Below the pieces are notes generated by a model. The model worked only from the letters and a program-made list of their open reading frames with translations. It searched no databases and was not told where the DNA came from. A stretch of DNA of 64,000 nucleotides from positions 82,402 to 146,401 of the forward strand of contig NZ_JASMWN010000015.1 in assembly GCF_032595355.1 (NCBI RefSeq), read 5' to 3'. This stretch comes from Sedimentitalea todarodis. GTDB taxonomy: Bacteria; Pseudomonadota; Alphaproteobacteria; Rhodobacterales; Rhodobacteraceae. Positions 18,772-28,265 of this stretch are shown here, in pieces (positions within the stretch are counted from its first letter, which is position 1; every line of letters begins with the position of its first letter). The position numbers and the translations under genes are program-made.

Positions 18772-19074
18772 ATGCGCAGAGCCGTCTTTGCCGTGCTTGC
18801 GGCGACCGTTCTGGGAACGGTCATGGCCACCAAACCGGCAGAAGCCGGGCCTTTTGGGTTGCATGAAGTCATCGGCGTCGAGGATGATGACATGTTGAAA
18901 TTGCGCGCGGGGCCGGGAATTGGCTACAAGATCCTGCTCGGACTTCCAAATGGCACCGTCGTGCGGCTTCACGGCTGCGATCAGACCGGTGGCACGCGCT
19001 GGTGCAAGGTCTCTCTCAAGCAATCGCGCGCGGTCAAGGGATATGTCTCCTGGGCCTATCTGCAGAAGATTTGA
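18772..19074 (+). CDS. Small secreted SH3-domain protein
   Basis: This 100-aa protein has a Sec signal peptide (MRRAVFAVLAATVLGTVMA...AEA) followed by a bacterial SH3 (SH3_3-like) domain: LKLRAGPGIGYKILLGLPNGTVV, a Cys pair flanking the TGGTRW segment, and GYVSWAYLQ at the end. The start at 18772 is preceded by AGGAGAG; a longer frame from 18712 lacks support. It is convergent with nosX and probably periplasmic. Its function is unknown; such domains often bind the cell wall. Confidence 0.75.
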   Translation: MRRAVFAVLAATVLGTVMATKPAEAGPFGLHEVIGVEDDDMLKLRAGPGIGYKILLGLPNGTVVRLHGCDQTGGTRWCKVSLKQSRAVKGYVSWAYLQKI

Positions 19075-19112
19075 ACCAAATCGGGGCAAGTCGCCAGTTG
19101 AATGCAGGGGTC

Positions 19113-20021
19113 TCAGATCGTTGAGGCCGCTTCAAGCTTGGCATCTGTAAACTCGGCCAGAAACGCCTCAATTTCCGGGCGGCTCTGGAAGAGGCAAGAG
19201 GCGGTCGATAGCGCGTCGGCAAGCGCGGCGGACCTTGCGGAAACCGTGATCTCGCGCCAGTTGCTTTGCGTGGGCAGACCCGTGCGGGGATCAAGGATGT
19301 GCCCCACAGTTTCGCCCTCGTCAAACGTGGTGCCAAGTGGCGCTGACGTTGCAAGCGCACGGGTGGATATGGAAACCTCGCCGCCTGCCGCAAGCTGCAC
19401 GCGCCAGGCACCGCCACCGGGCCGTCCACCGAGGGCACGGATCTCGCCGGTATCGATCAGTATGTTCGTCAGCCCTTCGGCGGTCAACATGCTGGCAACA
19501 CGGTCCGCGACATATCCCTGCGCGATGCCGTTCAGGGTCAGCGCCATGCCCGGTCGCATGGAAATCCTGTCGGGCTCCAACGAGACGTGGGCCCAACCCG
19601 TCAGTGTACGTGCCCTTGCAAGCGCACGATCTTCGGGCAATTTGCCAAGGGCCGAAGCCTCGGCATAGCTCGCCCAGAGTGGTTGGATGGTCGGATCAAA
19701 CCGCCGTCCGCTCGCGGCATGAACCGCACCGGCCAGTGACAGGCATTCCAACAGTTCGAACGGCGGGCCTTGCAATGTACCGCTCCGGTTGAGCTCTGAC
19801 AGCGCGCTGTGGGGGCGAAAAAGGCTGAAGATATCTTCCAGCCGGGAGATCTCGCTGGCGACGCGGGCACAGATCGCCTGGGCGTCGGGATGAGCCAGAT
19901 GCAGCGAGGCGCGGGCACCAAGGGCGGTGCCCTGCCAGACATGCACCGGCTGTGCGAACGCCCCACCTGGCAAGGCGATGGAGGCGGCGCTGATGGCAAG
20001 GAAACGGCGGCGATTGGTCAT
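19113..20021 (-). CDS. nosX: NosX, ApbE-type FAD:protein FMN transferase
   Basis: This 302-aa protein has a twin-arginine signal (NRRRFLAIS...GGAFA) and ApbE features: the segment LNGIAQGYVADR and the metal/FAD-site block IDTGEIRALGG, with ILDPRTG near the C terminus. NosX transfers FMN covalently onto the periplasmic domain of NosR. It is the last gene of the nos operon, 3 nt after nosL. Confidence 0.93.
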   Translation of the reverse strand: MTNRRRFLAISAASIALPGGAFAQPVHVWQGTALGARASLHLAHPDAQAICARVASEISRLEDIFSLFRPHSALSELNRSGTLQGPPFELLECLSLAGAVHAASGRRFDPTIQPLWASYAEASALGKLPEDRALARARTLTGWAHVSLEPDRISMRPGMALTLNGIAQGYVADRVASMLTAEGLTNILIDTGEIRALGGRPGGGAWRVQLAAGGEVSISTRALATSAPLGTTFDEGETVGHILDPRTGLPTQSNWREITVSARSAALADALSTASCLFQSRPEIEAFLAEFTDAKLEAASTI

Positions 20022-20024
20022 GGT

Positions 20025-20591
20025 CTACTCTCCGGGTTTGCGCGTCAGGGCGCGCAGGCGGGCCTGAAAATCGGCATCCTCGGCGGCCACACCAAGATCA
20101 ACAGGGGCCAGAACGGCGCTGTCCGGGATTTCATCCAGCCGCATGGCCTGCCCTCCATTGGCAGCCGCGAAACGGGTGGCGCTGTCCGGATCTGAAAAGG
20201 GAACGATTTCGGGCGCGCCCATGCCGCCAACAGCCGTCCCTCCTACCACATAGATTGCGTCGTTGGCAGCAATCCAGTTGGTCGCGCCGGGCGCGTCCCA
20301 GCGAGCCCCCGGAGCCGCCATGTCACTGACCCAGACGGCCAGAATGTCGTGGCTCTGTTCGGGCATCCGCATATAGGCCACGGCATCCCGGACCTGGCTG
20401 AAAAACAGCGGCGCACCGGGCAGCCCGCCCAGATGTGCTTGCGCCTTGGGACCGTCATGTTCCAGCAGGTTCATCTGGCAATAATGTCCGACAGCATCTT
20501 CGGTGAGCGGCAGGGCGGCAATGTCCTGCGCCGCCTCTTCCTTGCAGGCCGTCAGCGCCAGCAGCCCCAATGCAAACAGCGCGATCCTCAT
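20025..20591 (-). CDS. nosL: NosL, copper-chaperone lipoprotein
   Basis: This 188-aa protein has a lipoprotein signal ending LTAC (Cys16) and the NosL Cu(I)-binding region YCQMNL with the following EHDGPKAQ, plus RDAVAYMRMPEQ. NosL delivers copper for assembly of the CuZ centre of NosZ. Its start overlaps the nosY stop by 4 nt. Confidence 0.93.
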   Translation of the reverse strand: MRIALFALGLLALTACKEEAAQDIAALPLTEDAVGHYCQMNLLEHDGPKAQAHLGGLPGAPLFFSQVRDAVAYMRMPEQSHDILAVWVSDMAAPGARWDAPGATNWIAANDAIYVVGGTAVGGMGAPEIVPFSDPDSATRFAAANGGQAMRLDEIPDSAVLAPVDLGVAAEDADFQARLRALTRKPGE

Positions 20592-21412
20592 GGTTCAACC
20601 CTTCGAAACGACAAGGCGGCCAGGCCCAGTGCGACCGGCGGCCAGAGCAATACGGATAACAGGGATTGCCATTGCGGGATTGCATTTGCCGCGCCGCCGA
20701 CACCCGATGACGCTGCCATGGCCTGTGCAGCGCTCAGGTTGAAGAGGCGGAACGCGTCGGCCGGATTGGCGAGCAATGCGACAGGAAAGATATCGGTCGT
20801 GAAGGTGCCGCCTTCGTCGGCCACCACCGCCGCCAGCAAACCCAGATCATAAAGCACCACGAGGCCCAGCCACAACCCGATTGCCAGCCCCGCAGCGCCG
20901 GAAACCCGGCGTGCCATGGAGGACAGGGCGTAACCAACCCCCAGAAAGGTGGCGCCGAGCAAGACAGATGTCCAGGTCAGCCGCCAGAGCGCTCCCAGCC
21001 CGGCGACGGCGTCGGGGTCTGATGAAAATGTGATTGCCGCCGCGACACCATATCCTGCAAGGATCGCCACGATCATGATCGTCGTATGGGCCAACAGTTT
21101 TCCCGCCAGCACCTCCCACCGGGCAATCGGGTAGGTCAACAGCAACGGCAATGTCCCGCGTTCGATTTCACCTGCCACGGCGTCGAATGACATCAGCAGC
21201 GCCACCAGGGGCACCAGATAGACCGACAGGGACGTCAGCGAGGCCACGACAACAGACAGGCGGTCCGCCCCGAGTGCCCCGGTCGGCGCGGACCCGGCAG
21301 CCGACAGAACCAGTGAAAAGACCACCATCAGCAATATCGCGATCAACACCCAGCGATTGCGTCGTGCGATATGCATTTCGGTCAGGGCGGTCGAGAGGAT
21401 GCGCCGGATCAT
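20588..21412 (-). CDS. nosY: NosY, ABC permease for nitrous oxide reductase maturation
   Basis: This 274-aa integral membrane protein has six hydrophobic segments and the ABC-2-like motif FDAVAGEIERGTLPLLLTYP near residue 75. With NosF (ATPase) and NosD it forms the NosDFY complex needed for CuZ assembly. Its ATG overlaps the nosF stop (ATGA). Confidence 0.93.
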   Translation of the reverse strand: MIRRILSTALTEMHIARRNRWVLIAILLMVVFSLVLSAAGSAPTGALGADRLSVVVASLTSLSVYLVPLVALLMSFDAVAGEIERGTLPLLLTYPIARWEVLAGKLLAHTTIMIVAILAGYGVAAAITFSSDPDAVAGLGALWRLTWTSVLLGATFLGVGYALSSMARRVSGAAGLAIGLWLGLVVLYDLGLLAAVVADEGGTFTTDIFPVALLANPADAFRLFNLSAAQAMAASSGVGGAANAIPQWQSLLSVLLWPPVALGLAALSFRRVEP

Positions 21413-22305
21413 TGGCCGTCCCTCCGGCTGAAGTGGCTGTAGATGTCTTCAAGACTAGGCGGGACCACGTCGAAATCCGCGACCTTGGATTGCAGCGCGG
21501 AAATGCGCGCCAGCGTTTCGAGTTTGCTGTCCTGCGTGCAGGTCAGTTGCAGCCCACCATCCACCCGGATCGCGCCGGGCAATGCCGCCAGAATGTCCGG
21601 TTCGTACCCATTGAGCGCGGTGACATGCATCGCAACCGGCAGCGCGGCCTCGCGCCGCAATTGCGGCAGGGTGCCCTCTGCTACCATTTGACCGCCGGAC
21701 AGGATCAGCAGACGATCAGTCCGCGCTTCGACCTCGGTCAGGGCGTGGCTCGACAGAAGGATCGCGGCACCATCAGCGGCCAGTGCGTCGAGCAATTCGT
21801 AGAAATCGCGCCGCGACACGGGATCAAGACCGCTGGTGGGTTCGTCCAGCACCAGCAGGCGGGGATGTCCGATCAAGGCCTGGGCCAACCCGACGCGCTG
21901 GCGCATACCCTTTGAATAGGTGCCAATCCGGCGTTTGGCGGCAATCGCCAGCCCGACGCGGTCAAGCACGGCCATTGCGCCCGAAGGGTTCAGATTGCGC
22001 AACCGCATGAAATGACTGACCTGTTCCACGCCGGTCAGCGCGGGATGAAAGGTCGCGTTTTCCGGCAGATATGCAACCTGCGCACGTGCAGCGGCCCGCC
22101 CGGGAACCGCGCCGCAGACCGATACGTCGCCGCTGTCCGGTGTGATCAGGCCAAGGATGATCTTCATCAGGGTGGATTTGCCGGCACCATTGTGGCCAAG
22201 CAGCGCCACACGCTCTCCAGGCGCCACGCGCAGCGAGACATCGGACAGGGCCGCGACCCCGTCAAACGTCTTAGTGAGATGCGAGATCGTCAACGTCGAA
22301 GTCAT
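21409..22305 (-). CDS. nosF: NosF, ABC ATPase for nitrous oxide reductase maturation
   Basis: This is about a 298-aa ABC ATPase with Walker A GHNGAGKST near residue 40, signature YSKGMRQRVG near 130 and Walker B LLVLDEPTSGLD near 150. It energises the NosDFY complex. The start is ambiguous: ATG 22305 (MTSTLTI) overlaps the end of nosD by 35 nt, and ATG 22320 by 50 nt; neither has a strong ribosome-binding site, so re-initiation after nosD is likely. Confidence 0.93.
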   Translation of the reverse strand: MTSTLTISHLTKTFDGVAALSDVSLRVAPGERVALLGHNGAGKSTLMKIILGLITPDSGDVSVCGAVPGRAAARAQVAYLPENATFHPALTGVEQVSHFMRLRNLNPSGAMAVLDRVGLAIAAKRRIGTYSKGMRQRVGLAQALIGHPRLLVLDEPTSGLDPVSRRDFYELLDALAADGAAILLSSHALTEVEARTDRLLILSGGQMVAEGTLPQLRREAALPVAMHVTALNGYEPDILAALPGAIRVDGGLQLTCTQDSKLETLARISALQSKVADFDVVPPSLEDIYSHFSRRDGQ

Positions 22306-23602
22306 CAAGGTCACTTTCATTTCGTCTGGCTGCCGCCTCGGCTTCCATCGCCGCGTACTCGGGTGGCACAGGGATGCCGGGTGCCGTCATCAGCGGCGCG
22401 CTGTCGACCACGCCGCCGGGCAATGTCGCGGGAAAACTGGATTGCGCCCATCGGATCAACTGCACCACGGGCGCCCCGGTCAGGAGCGAGGCCGCGGGTT
22501 GCGACCACAGGATGTGGTCCATCAGGTCATTGGGGCGAAAGGCGCTGTCGGCGATCCCGTCCCCGCCAAGGTCGAATCCGGGGTTGTCCGACCAGTAGTT
22601 GCCGCGCCCGTCATAGCTCCATTCGATATCGCGGGTCCCGACGTATTTCACCTGAGTCCGGCTGCCGATGAAAGCATTTTCTGTCAACACGTTACGCTCT
22701 GATCCTGCAGTGAAATGGATGCCGATATTACAGCCCTCGAACCGATTGCCATAGATCAGGTTCTTGTGGGCATTGTAGATGAAGGTGCAGCGGTTGGCCC
22801 CGCCGCGCACGAGGTTCCCGGATACATCGGCATTGTTGGCATAGTTCAGCATGACGCCGTGGCTGATGTCGGACAGGCTGAGATTGTCCTTCACCACCAC
22901 CTTGTTGGAGAACATGATAGCATAGCCCAGATGGTTCCCGATCGACACGTTCCCCGACACTTCGGAGTCGTTGGTGTACATGTAGTGCACGGCAAATCGG
23001 AGATCGCGGAACAGGTTGTTGCGGTAGATGCCGGTGCGGGATGCGTTCGAAAAGATCCCGTCGCGGCCCCACCGGACCGCGTTGCCCTCGACCAGCGTTC
23101 CCGGAGAATTCCAGACATAGATGCCGTTGCCGCGATCGTTCATCCGTGGGTTGCGTGTCCCCTCGATGACGTTGTTCCGCACCTGCGCATCCCGTCCACC
23201 ATGCACGTCGACCCCGTGCAGGTTGCCCAGCAGGCGGTTGTTTTCGATCACCGCGCGGTCGGCTTTCTTGAGGATCTTGATCCCGGCATCCAATGCCTGG
23301 CTGTCCTGCCCGGATCCGGTCACGGTCAGATCCCGGATCGTGACATCGGCGGCGTCTATGGTCAAGACGGTGCCCTGCCCCGATGCGTCGATGACCGCCC
23401 CGTCCCGTCCGGTCAGAGTCAGCGGCCGGTCGATCACAACCGGGGCTTGGTGGTGACCCGGCTCAAGGATCAGCACATCGCCGGGTTCTGCCCCGGCGAT
23501 GGCATTTGCAAGGTTCCCCGATCCCGGCAGCACGCTGGTCTCTGCGGCCCAGAGGGGCAGAGCGATCAGCAATGACAGCACGAGGATCAGAGGACGCAAC
23601 AT
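22271..23602 (-). CDS. nosD: NosD, periplasmic beta-helix maturation protein
   Basis: This 443-aa protein has a Sec signal peptide (LVLSLLIALPLWAAE) and a right-handed parallel beta-helix built from repeats such as VIENNRLLGNLHGVD, VRNNVIEG and VEGNAVRWGRDGIF. NosD docks NosL or NosZ on the NosFY transporter. It follows nosZ after 3 nt and overlaps nosF. The acidic tail (DLDDFDVDDL) is at the extreme C terminus. Confidence 0.94.
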   Translation of the reverse strand: MLRPLILVLSLLIALPLWAAETSVLPGSGNLANAIAGAEPGDVLILEPGHHQAPVVIDRPLTLTGRDGAVIDASGQGTVLTIDAADVTIRDLTVTGSGQDSQALDAGIKILKKADRAVIENNRLLGNLHGVDVHGGRDAQVRNNVIEGTRNPRMNDRGNGIYVWNSPGTLVEGNAVRWGRDGIFSNASRTGIYRNNLFRDLRFAVHYMYTNDSEVSGNVSIGNHLGYAIMFSNKVVVKDNLSLSDISHGVMLNYANNADVSGNLVRGGANRCTFIYNAHKNLIYGNRFEGCNIGIHFTAGSERNVLTENAFIGSRTQVKYVGTRDIEWSYDGRGNYWSDNPGFDLGGDGIADSAFRPNDLMDHILWSQPAASLLTGAPVVQLIRWAQSSFPATLPGGVVDSAPLMTAPGIPVPPEYAAMEAEAAARRNESDLDDFDVDDLASH

Positions 23603-23605
23603 GGC

Positions 23606-25546
23606 TCAGCTTGCCTTTGGTTCGACGAACATCCGGCCGCGCATCTCCATGTGGAGCGCGTGACAGAACCATTGGCAGTAGTACCAGTAAACCCCGGGCT
23701 GGCTGGCGACAAACGTCACCGATGAAGTCGCCAGTGGCCCGATCTCCATCGCGAGACCGTGATTGCCCAAGGTGAACCCGTGGGTCAAGTCGTCGATGTC
23801 GTCGAGGTTGGTCACATAGACCGTCACCTCGTTGCCTTGCTCGACTGTGAAGGTTTCAAGCGAGAATGCCGGCGCGTTGCTGGACATATAGACGCGCACC
23901 TTGTTTCCGTCGCGGATAATGGTGTCTTGCCAGTCATCCAGATCGACGCCGTCCGCCTCGGCCTGTTTGCGGGCATCGGCCCACATCGGGTCGTTGCGGT
24001 CCCAGACAGACCGCGGGTTGACCTTGGAAGGATCGACAAGGATCGAGTCGTGCGGTTCGGCAAAGGTCGGCCCGTCGTGGATCAGGGTCATCTTGTCGCC
24101 GTCGATCGCGAACAGCTGTTCGTTCTCCGGCTTCAGCGGGCCGACATTGAGGAACCGGTCCTTGGAGAACTTGTTCATCGTCAGGTAGTATTTGCCGCTG
24201 GCGTCAAGTGTTTCGCCCATGACAGTCGAGTTGTGGCCGGGCTGGTAATGCACGTCCTGTTTGGTGATGATCGGATTCACGTCTTCGCCATTGAAGAGCT
24301 GGATCGCCTTTTCGAGGTTCCACTTGACCACCTGGCTGTCCAGGAACAGCGTGGTGAAACAATTGCCCTGCCCGTCGAAACAGGTGTGAAGCGGCCCGAG
24401 CCCCAGTTCCGGTTCCGCAACCACGACACTGCGCGGATCGGCATCCTCGTTGAACACCGCATCCAGCTTGCGCACGTCGATCACCGACACCGTGGGCGAC
24501 AGTTTGCCCGCGATGCACAGGTGAATCTTGTCCGGCGCCATGTTGCAGCCATGCGGGTTGTTCGGGATCGGGATATAGCGGGTATACTTGTTGTTCTGCC
24601 CCTTGCGCCCGTCCAGAACCTTGACACCGTTCAGCTCCTGAAAGTCGCCGTTTGCGATGCCTTTCTCGATTTCCGCAATGTTGAAGACAACAACATGGTC
24701 CATGTCGGCCTCTGTCATCTCGGCCAAGGTCATGCCCATTTCCGAATTGTAGGAGGTCGAGAAGGCATATTTGCCGTCATAGTCACAATCGGTGTTGTCG
24801 AGGTTTCCGGTCACCATCACCTGCCATGCCACGGTCATTTCGTCGGCGTTGATGGCCGTGTAGAAATTCACATATTTTTCCGGCTCATCCAGGATCTGGC
24901 CGTCATTGACCATCGGCACTTCGTCTTCGCCATTGCAGAAGACATAGTTGGTGCGCGGCCACTTCTGCGGGCGCAGGCCATGGATCGCCTTGGCGTTGGG
25001 AATCTCGATGATCTTGTCGCATTTCATCACGTCGCACCGCACCCGCGCGACGCGGGTGTTGGCCTTGTCGTTCATGAACAGAAAGCGGCCGTCATATGTG
25101 CCCTCTGTAAAGGACATGTGCGGATGGTGCAGATCGCCATTGGGTGGGAACTCGAGACCGTTTGCGGCGAGGTATTCCTTGGTCTTGGGCAGCAGCCCTT
25201 CGGTCAGGATCTTCTTTGATTCATTGGTGATGCCCCACCCTGTCGCCGAGCAGGTGTTGAACACCGGCACGCGCATCAGTTCGCGCATCGACGGGATCCC
25301 GAGAATCCGCATTTCGCCGCATTGGCCCGACGACCAGAACCCATAGAATTCGTCGAGCTGCCCCGGACCGACCTCGGCACCGGCAGCGGCGCGCGCGCTT
25401 GTGGCGCCCGCCAGCGTGGCGGCGCCTGCAACGGCCGTTCCGGTCAGCATCGCACGCGAACCGAATGCCCCGGCAATCGCGGCACCTCCGGCAGTCGCGC
25501 CCAGCAGGTTCCGTCGTGAGATCGGCAGTTTCTTTCCCTCGGACAT
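23606..25546 (-). CDS. nosZ: Nitrous oxide reductase NosZ (clade I, Tat exported)
   Basis: This 646-aa protein has a twin-arginine signal peptide (ISRRNLLGATAGG), which marks clade I NosZ. A seven-bladed propeller region carries the CuZ histidines (for example DLHHPHMSF and the GHNST segment). The C-terminal cupredoxin domain has the CuA ligands in CQWFCHALHMEM (about residues 618-630). It reduces N2O to N2 in the periplasm. It lies 11 nt after nosR within one operon, so transcription is probably from the nosC promoter, with a possible internal start. Confidence 0.97.
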   Translation of the reverse strand: MSEGKKLPISRRNLLGATAGGAAIAGAFGSRAMLTGTAVAGAATLAGATSARAAAGAEVGPGQLDEFYGFWSSGQCGEMRILGIPSMRELMRVPVFNTCSATGWGITNESKKILTEGLLPKTKEYLAANGLEFPPNGDLHHPHMSFTEGTYDGRFLFMNDKANTRVARVRCDVMKCDKIIEIPNAKAIHGLRPQKWPRTNYVFCNGEDEVPMVNDGQILDEPEKYVNFYTAINADEMTVAWQVMVTGNLDNTDCDYDGKYAFSTSYNSEMGMTLAEMTEADMDHVVVFNIAEIEKGIANGDFQELNGVKVLDGRKGQNNKYTRYIPIPNNPHGCNMAPDKIHLCIAGKLSPTVSVIDVRKLDAVFNEDADPRSVVVAEPELGLGPLHTCFDGQGNCFTTLFLDSQVVKWNLEKAIQLFNGEDVNPIITKQDVHYQPGHNSTVMGETLDASGKYYLTMNKFSKDRFLNVGPLKPENEQLFAIDGDKMTLIHDGPTFAEPHDSILVDPSKVNPRSVWDRNDPMWADARKQAEADGVDLDDWQDTIIRDGNKVRVYMSSNAPAFSLETFTVEQGNEVTVYVTNLDDIDDLTHGFTLGNHGLAMEIGPLATSSVTFVASQPGVYWYYCQWFCHALHMEMRGRMFVEPKAS

Positions 25547-25557
25547 TGGTTTTCCTT

Positions 25558-27756
25558 TCAGTTTTGGGTTTTGGGTTGGTTCGGGTGCCCTGCGAGGTTC
25601 CGTGAAAGATCAGGTGCCGCGCCGACCTTGGCGCGCCGCCTGATCTTCTTGATGACAACCGGGCAGGTGGTGGTGGATTGATAGAGCACCTGGCAATGCA
25701 GGCAGTTGATGCATTCGTTCGGGTTGATTTCCCCGGTCGGATGTATCGCCTGTACCGGACACTGATGCGCGCAGGTCTGACAGGGGTTGCCGCATTCATG
25801 ATAGCGCTTCAGCCAGTCGAACATCCGAAGTCGCGCCGGAATGGCCAGCGCTGCGCCAAGCGGGCAGAGATAGCGGCAGAAAAAGCGTTCCACGAACAAC
25901 CCGGCGACCAGCAGCGCAACGGCATAGGCCACGAATGGCCAGGCACGGACAAAGTTCAGAATGATCGCGGTCTTGAACGGCTCGACCTCGGCCAACCGCT
26001 CGGCCTGTTCGATACTGGTCAGCGAAACGCCGAAAAGACCGAGGAAGATCATGTATTTCAACGGCCAAAGGCGTTCGTGCAACCCCCATGGCAATGTCCA
26101 TTGCGGAATGTGCAGCGCCCTGGCCACTCGGTTGAGAAGTTCCTGCAGCGCGCCGAACGGGCACAGCCAGCCGCAATAGGCCCCGCGCCCCCAGAACAGC
26201 AGCGCCGCCGCTATGGAAAACCACAGGATGAAAGTCAGCGGGTCAAGCAGGAAGGCCTGCCAGCTGAACCCGGACACAAGCGAGCCAAACAGCGCCATCA
26301 GATTGACGACAGACAGTTGCGCATTGGCATACCAGCCGAGATAAACCAGAGTGACCGTCAGGAACCCGATGCGGAACCAGAAAAAGACACGTTCATTGCG
26401 GGTCGCGTAGGTCTGAAAGAAGAACGCGCCAGTCAGCGCGGTAAGCATGAGGCCCAGCACCGCGATCTCGACCTTCTTGCCAGCCCAGATGCGTTTCCAC
26501 AGCGCCTGCTGTGCGGCGCTTTCGGTTTGCGATGACACTTCCTGCACCTGGGCCGGAACCTCTGCCGGAGGCGGTGGCGCGACAAGGCGCAGGTATTTGT
26601 CCGGTAGCTGATAGCCCAGATCGAAGGTGGTAAAGACCTTTTCGATCGCGCCCACTTCGCGCTGTACCAAAAGCTGGATCCGGAATGGCTCGGTCGGGTC
26701 AAAGCCGCTGTCTGTCGGAATCTTGAAGAGATCCATCTCGTTGAATGCCGGTGCACCATCGGCGGCGGTGGAATTGATGCGCTTGTGCATGCGGTCACGG
26801 AACCGCACGGAAACATCATGCTGGATCAGCACGATCCGGTCGAAAATACCGCCGCGCACATAGCCGGAACCCTTGAAGGAATAGAGCCCTCGCCCGAACA
26901 CGGCGATGGCGTGTTCACCCTCTTTTAGCCAATCCTCCAGATTCTCGGCCGGTGCGTCGCCCAGCAGGGCACGCGCAATCGTCGGGGGCGACACAAGTGC
27001 CACCTGCATGCCGATGAACGTGGTTTCCGGCGCTTCGGTCAGGGCCCGCTTGGCCGCGCGCGGATCGTCCATCGCGGCAAACGCAGCGTTGACCTGCCCG
27101 ACATCCAGCGACAGACGCCGCAGGGTCCCGTCGCCTTCCAGCGTCATCCAGTCAGCTGCGGCCTCGGCATCCGGGTCGATCTCGAAACGCGGGCCGGTGT
27201 CGGGCTCCTCCACCGCGAGCCCGCCCAGCCCCAGTTGACGCACCACCTTGAGCCCGGCACGAATAATGGAATCGTCGATCACCATGATGGTGACAGTCGC
27301 GCCCGAGATGATGTCGAGTTCATGCGCGGTGCCGCCGGATTCAGCCTCGGCCACAAGGTCGAGACCCCGGTATCCGGCCACCAATGCCTTTACCTTGGAA
27401 TCCGGAATGCCGATCAGGACAATCGGCTCGGAGTGTTTGAGCAGTTCAACCCCGATCACCTGGGCGTCATCGTCGACGGCGACCATCGTGTGAATGGGTT
27501 TCCCCGAATAGCCGGTGGTCGAAACGAAATCAGAGGTGACGAAGGCCCACCCGATGCGTTCTCCGTCCCGGAGCACCTGCACCGCCGCGATATCCGGATG
27601 GATGGTTCCGAAGGCGTCGGCCACTTCCACAAGGTCGCTGGCCTGCACCTTGGGCAGCAGTTTTGAAAGAACCGATTGCGCCGACGCCGGCAATGCGCAA
27701 ACGAGCATCACCGCGAACAGGGCCATGGTCGTCATGAAGAATCGATGGATCGTCAT
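25558..27756 (-). CDS. nosR: NosR, membrane flavoprotein and Fe-S electron donor/regulator for NosZ
   Basis: This 732-aa protein has a signal peptide and a periplasmic FMN-binding domain with the GATVT flavinylation motif near residue 155 (the NosX target). Several membrane helices follow, with two CxxxCP motifs (CGWLCPFGA and CRYLCPLGA) and a cytoplasmic double 4Fe-4S ferredoxin region (CGNPCQTCAHQCP and CINCLHCQ). It passes electrons to NosZ and is needed for nos expression in some species. Its ATG overlaps the nosC stop (ATGA). Confidence 0.96.
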   Translation of the reverse strand: MTIHRFFMTTMALFAVMLVCALPASAQSVLSKLLPKVQASDLVEVADAFGTIHPDIAAVQVLRDGERIGWAFVTSDFVSTTGYSGKPIHTMVAVDDDAQVIGVELLKHSEPIVLIGIPDSKVKALVAGYRGLDLVAEAESGGTAHELDIISGATVTIMVIDDSIIRAGLKVVRQLGLGGLAVEEPDTGPRFEIDPDAEAAADWMTLEGDGTLRRLSLDVGQVNAAFAAMDDPRAAKRALTEAPETTFIGMQVALVSPPTIARALLGDAPAENLEDWLKEGEHAIAVFGRGLYSFKGSGYVRGGIFDRIVLIQHDVSVRFRDRMHKRINSTAADGAPAFNEMDLFKIPTDSGFDPTEPFRIQLLVQREVGAIEKVFTTFDLGYQLPDKYLRLVAPPPPAEVPAQVQEVSSQTESAAQQALWKRIWAGKKVEIAVLGLMLTALTGAFFFQTYATRNERVFFWFRIGFLTVTLVYLGWYANAQLSVVNLMALFGSLVSGFSWQAFLLDPLTFILWFSIAAALLFWGRGAYCGWLCPFGALQELLNRVARALHIPQWTLPWGLHERLWPLKYMIFLGLFGVSLTSIEQAERLAEVEPFKTAIILNFVRAWPFVAYAVALLVAGLFVERFFCRYLCPLGAALAIPARLRMFDWLKRYHECGNPCQTCAHQCPVQAIHPTGEINPNECINCLHCQVLYQSTTTCPVVIKKIRRRAKVGAAPDLSRNLAGHPNQPKTQN

Positions 27757-28217
27757 GCAGTGGCGTCCTTGAAATTGGATCGCCCTCTGCCGAGTTCAGG
27801 ATTGCCGATCGCCACCTGATCAATCCCGATCAGGTCAGGTGCGGTCGGCTTGGAATGGCGCGCAACCGGGGGGCCGCGCGGCATGGGGCGGGTCATGTGT
27901 TTTTGGATGAGGAAAACGTGTGCAAGACCAGGTTTATCCGGCGCGTCGATCAGCACCTGACTCAGCGTCGCGCCGCATGGCGGGCCAGCGAAGGACACGG
28001 AGATGTGGCAGCAGACCTGGCAATCCAGACATCCGCCATGTGGCTCGACAGGCGTTCCGTCGGCATCGACATAGAGCACTTCAACAACACCGTTGGCACA
28101 GATTTCGGAGGAAAAGACCGCACCCTCGGCGCGGTCCCCAGCCATGGCCAATGGACCGTATAGGGCAAGGCCCAGTACCAACAGAGCCCGGAACATCTGG
28201 AGCATTGCGAATTTCAT
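27753..28217 (-). CDS. nosC: NosC, small secreted protein with CxxCxxCC motif
   Basis: This 154-aa protein has a signal-like hydrophobic N terminus (FRALLVLGLALYGPLAMA) and the cysteine cluster GGCLDCQVCCH near residue 65. It is the first gene of the cluster, in the position of nosC in Paracoccus nosCRZDFYLX, where the product also carries CxxCxxC. The biochemical role is unknown; metal or heme-related thiol chemistry is possible. The start could be ATG 28217 (GGGGGC just upstream) or the in-frame ATG 28196. Confidence 0.75.
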   Translation of the reverse strand: MKFAMLQMFRALLVLGLALYGPLAMAGDRAEGAVFSSEICANGVVEVLYVDADGTPVEPHGGCLDCQVCCHISVSFAGPPCGATLSQVLIDAPDKPGLAHVFLIQKHMTRPMPRGPPVARHSKPTAPDLIGIDQVAIGNPELGRGRSNFKDATA

Positions 28218-28251
28218 GCCCCCGATCTAGCAAACTGCTGGACGTCGATAT

Positions 28252-28265
28252 TTGTGCAAGCGCAA
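28252..28265 (-). promoter_or_regulatory. FNR/NnrR-like box upstream of the nos operon
   Basis: The minus-strand sequence TTGCGCTTGCACAA fits TTG-N8-CAA, the FNR/Dnr/NnrR half-site pattern. Its centre is about 41 nt upstream of the nosC ATG at 28217. If the usual -41.5 spacing holds, transcription would start near that ATG, which would favour the later nosC start at 28196. Confidence 0.5.

Noticed and set aside
23759..25219. Plus-strand open frame of 486 codons opposite nosZ
   Set aside because: Translation is a His/Val/Asp-rich shadow without family similarity, while nosZ on the other strand is certain.
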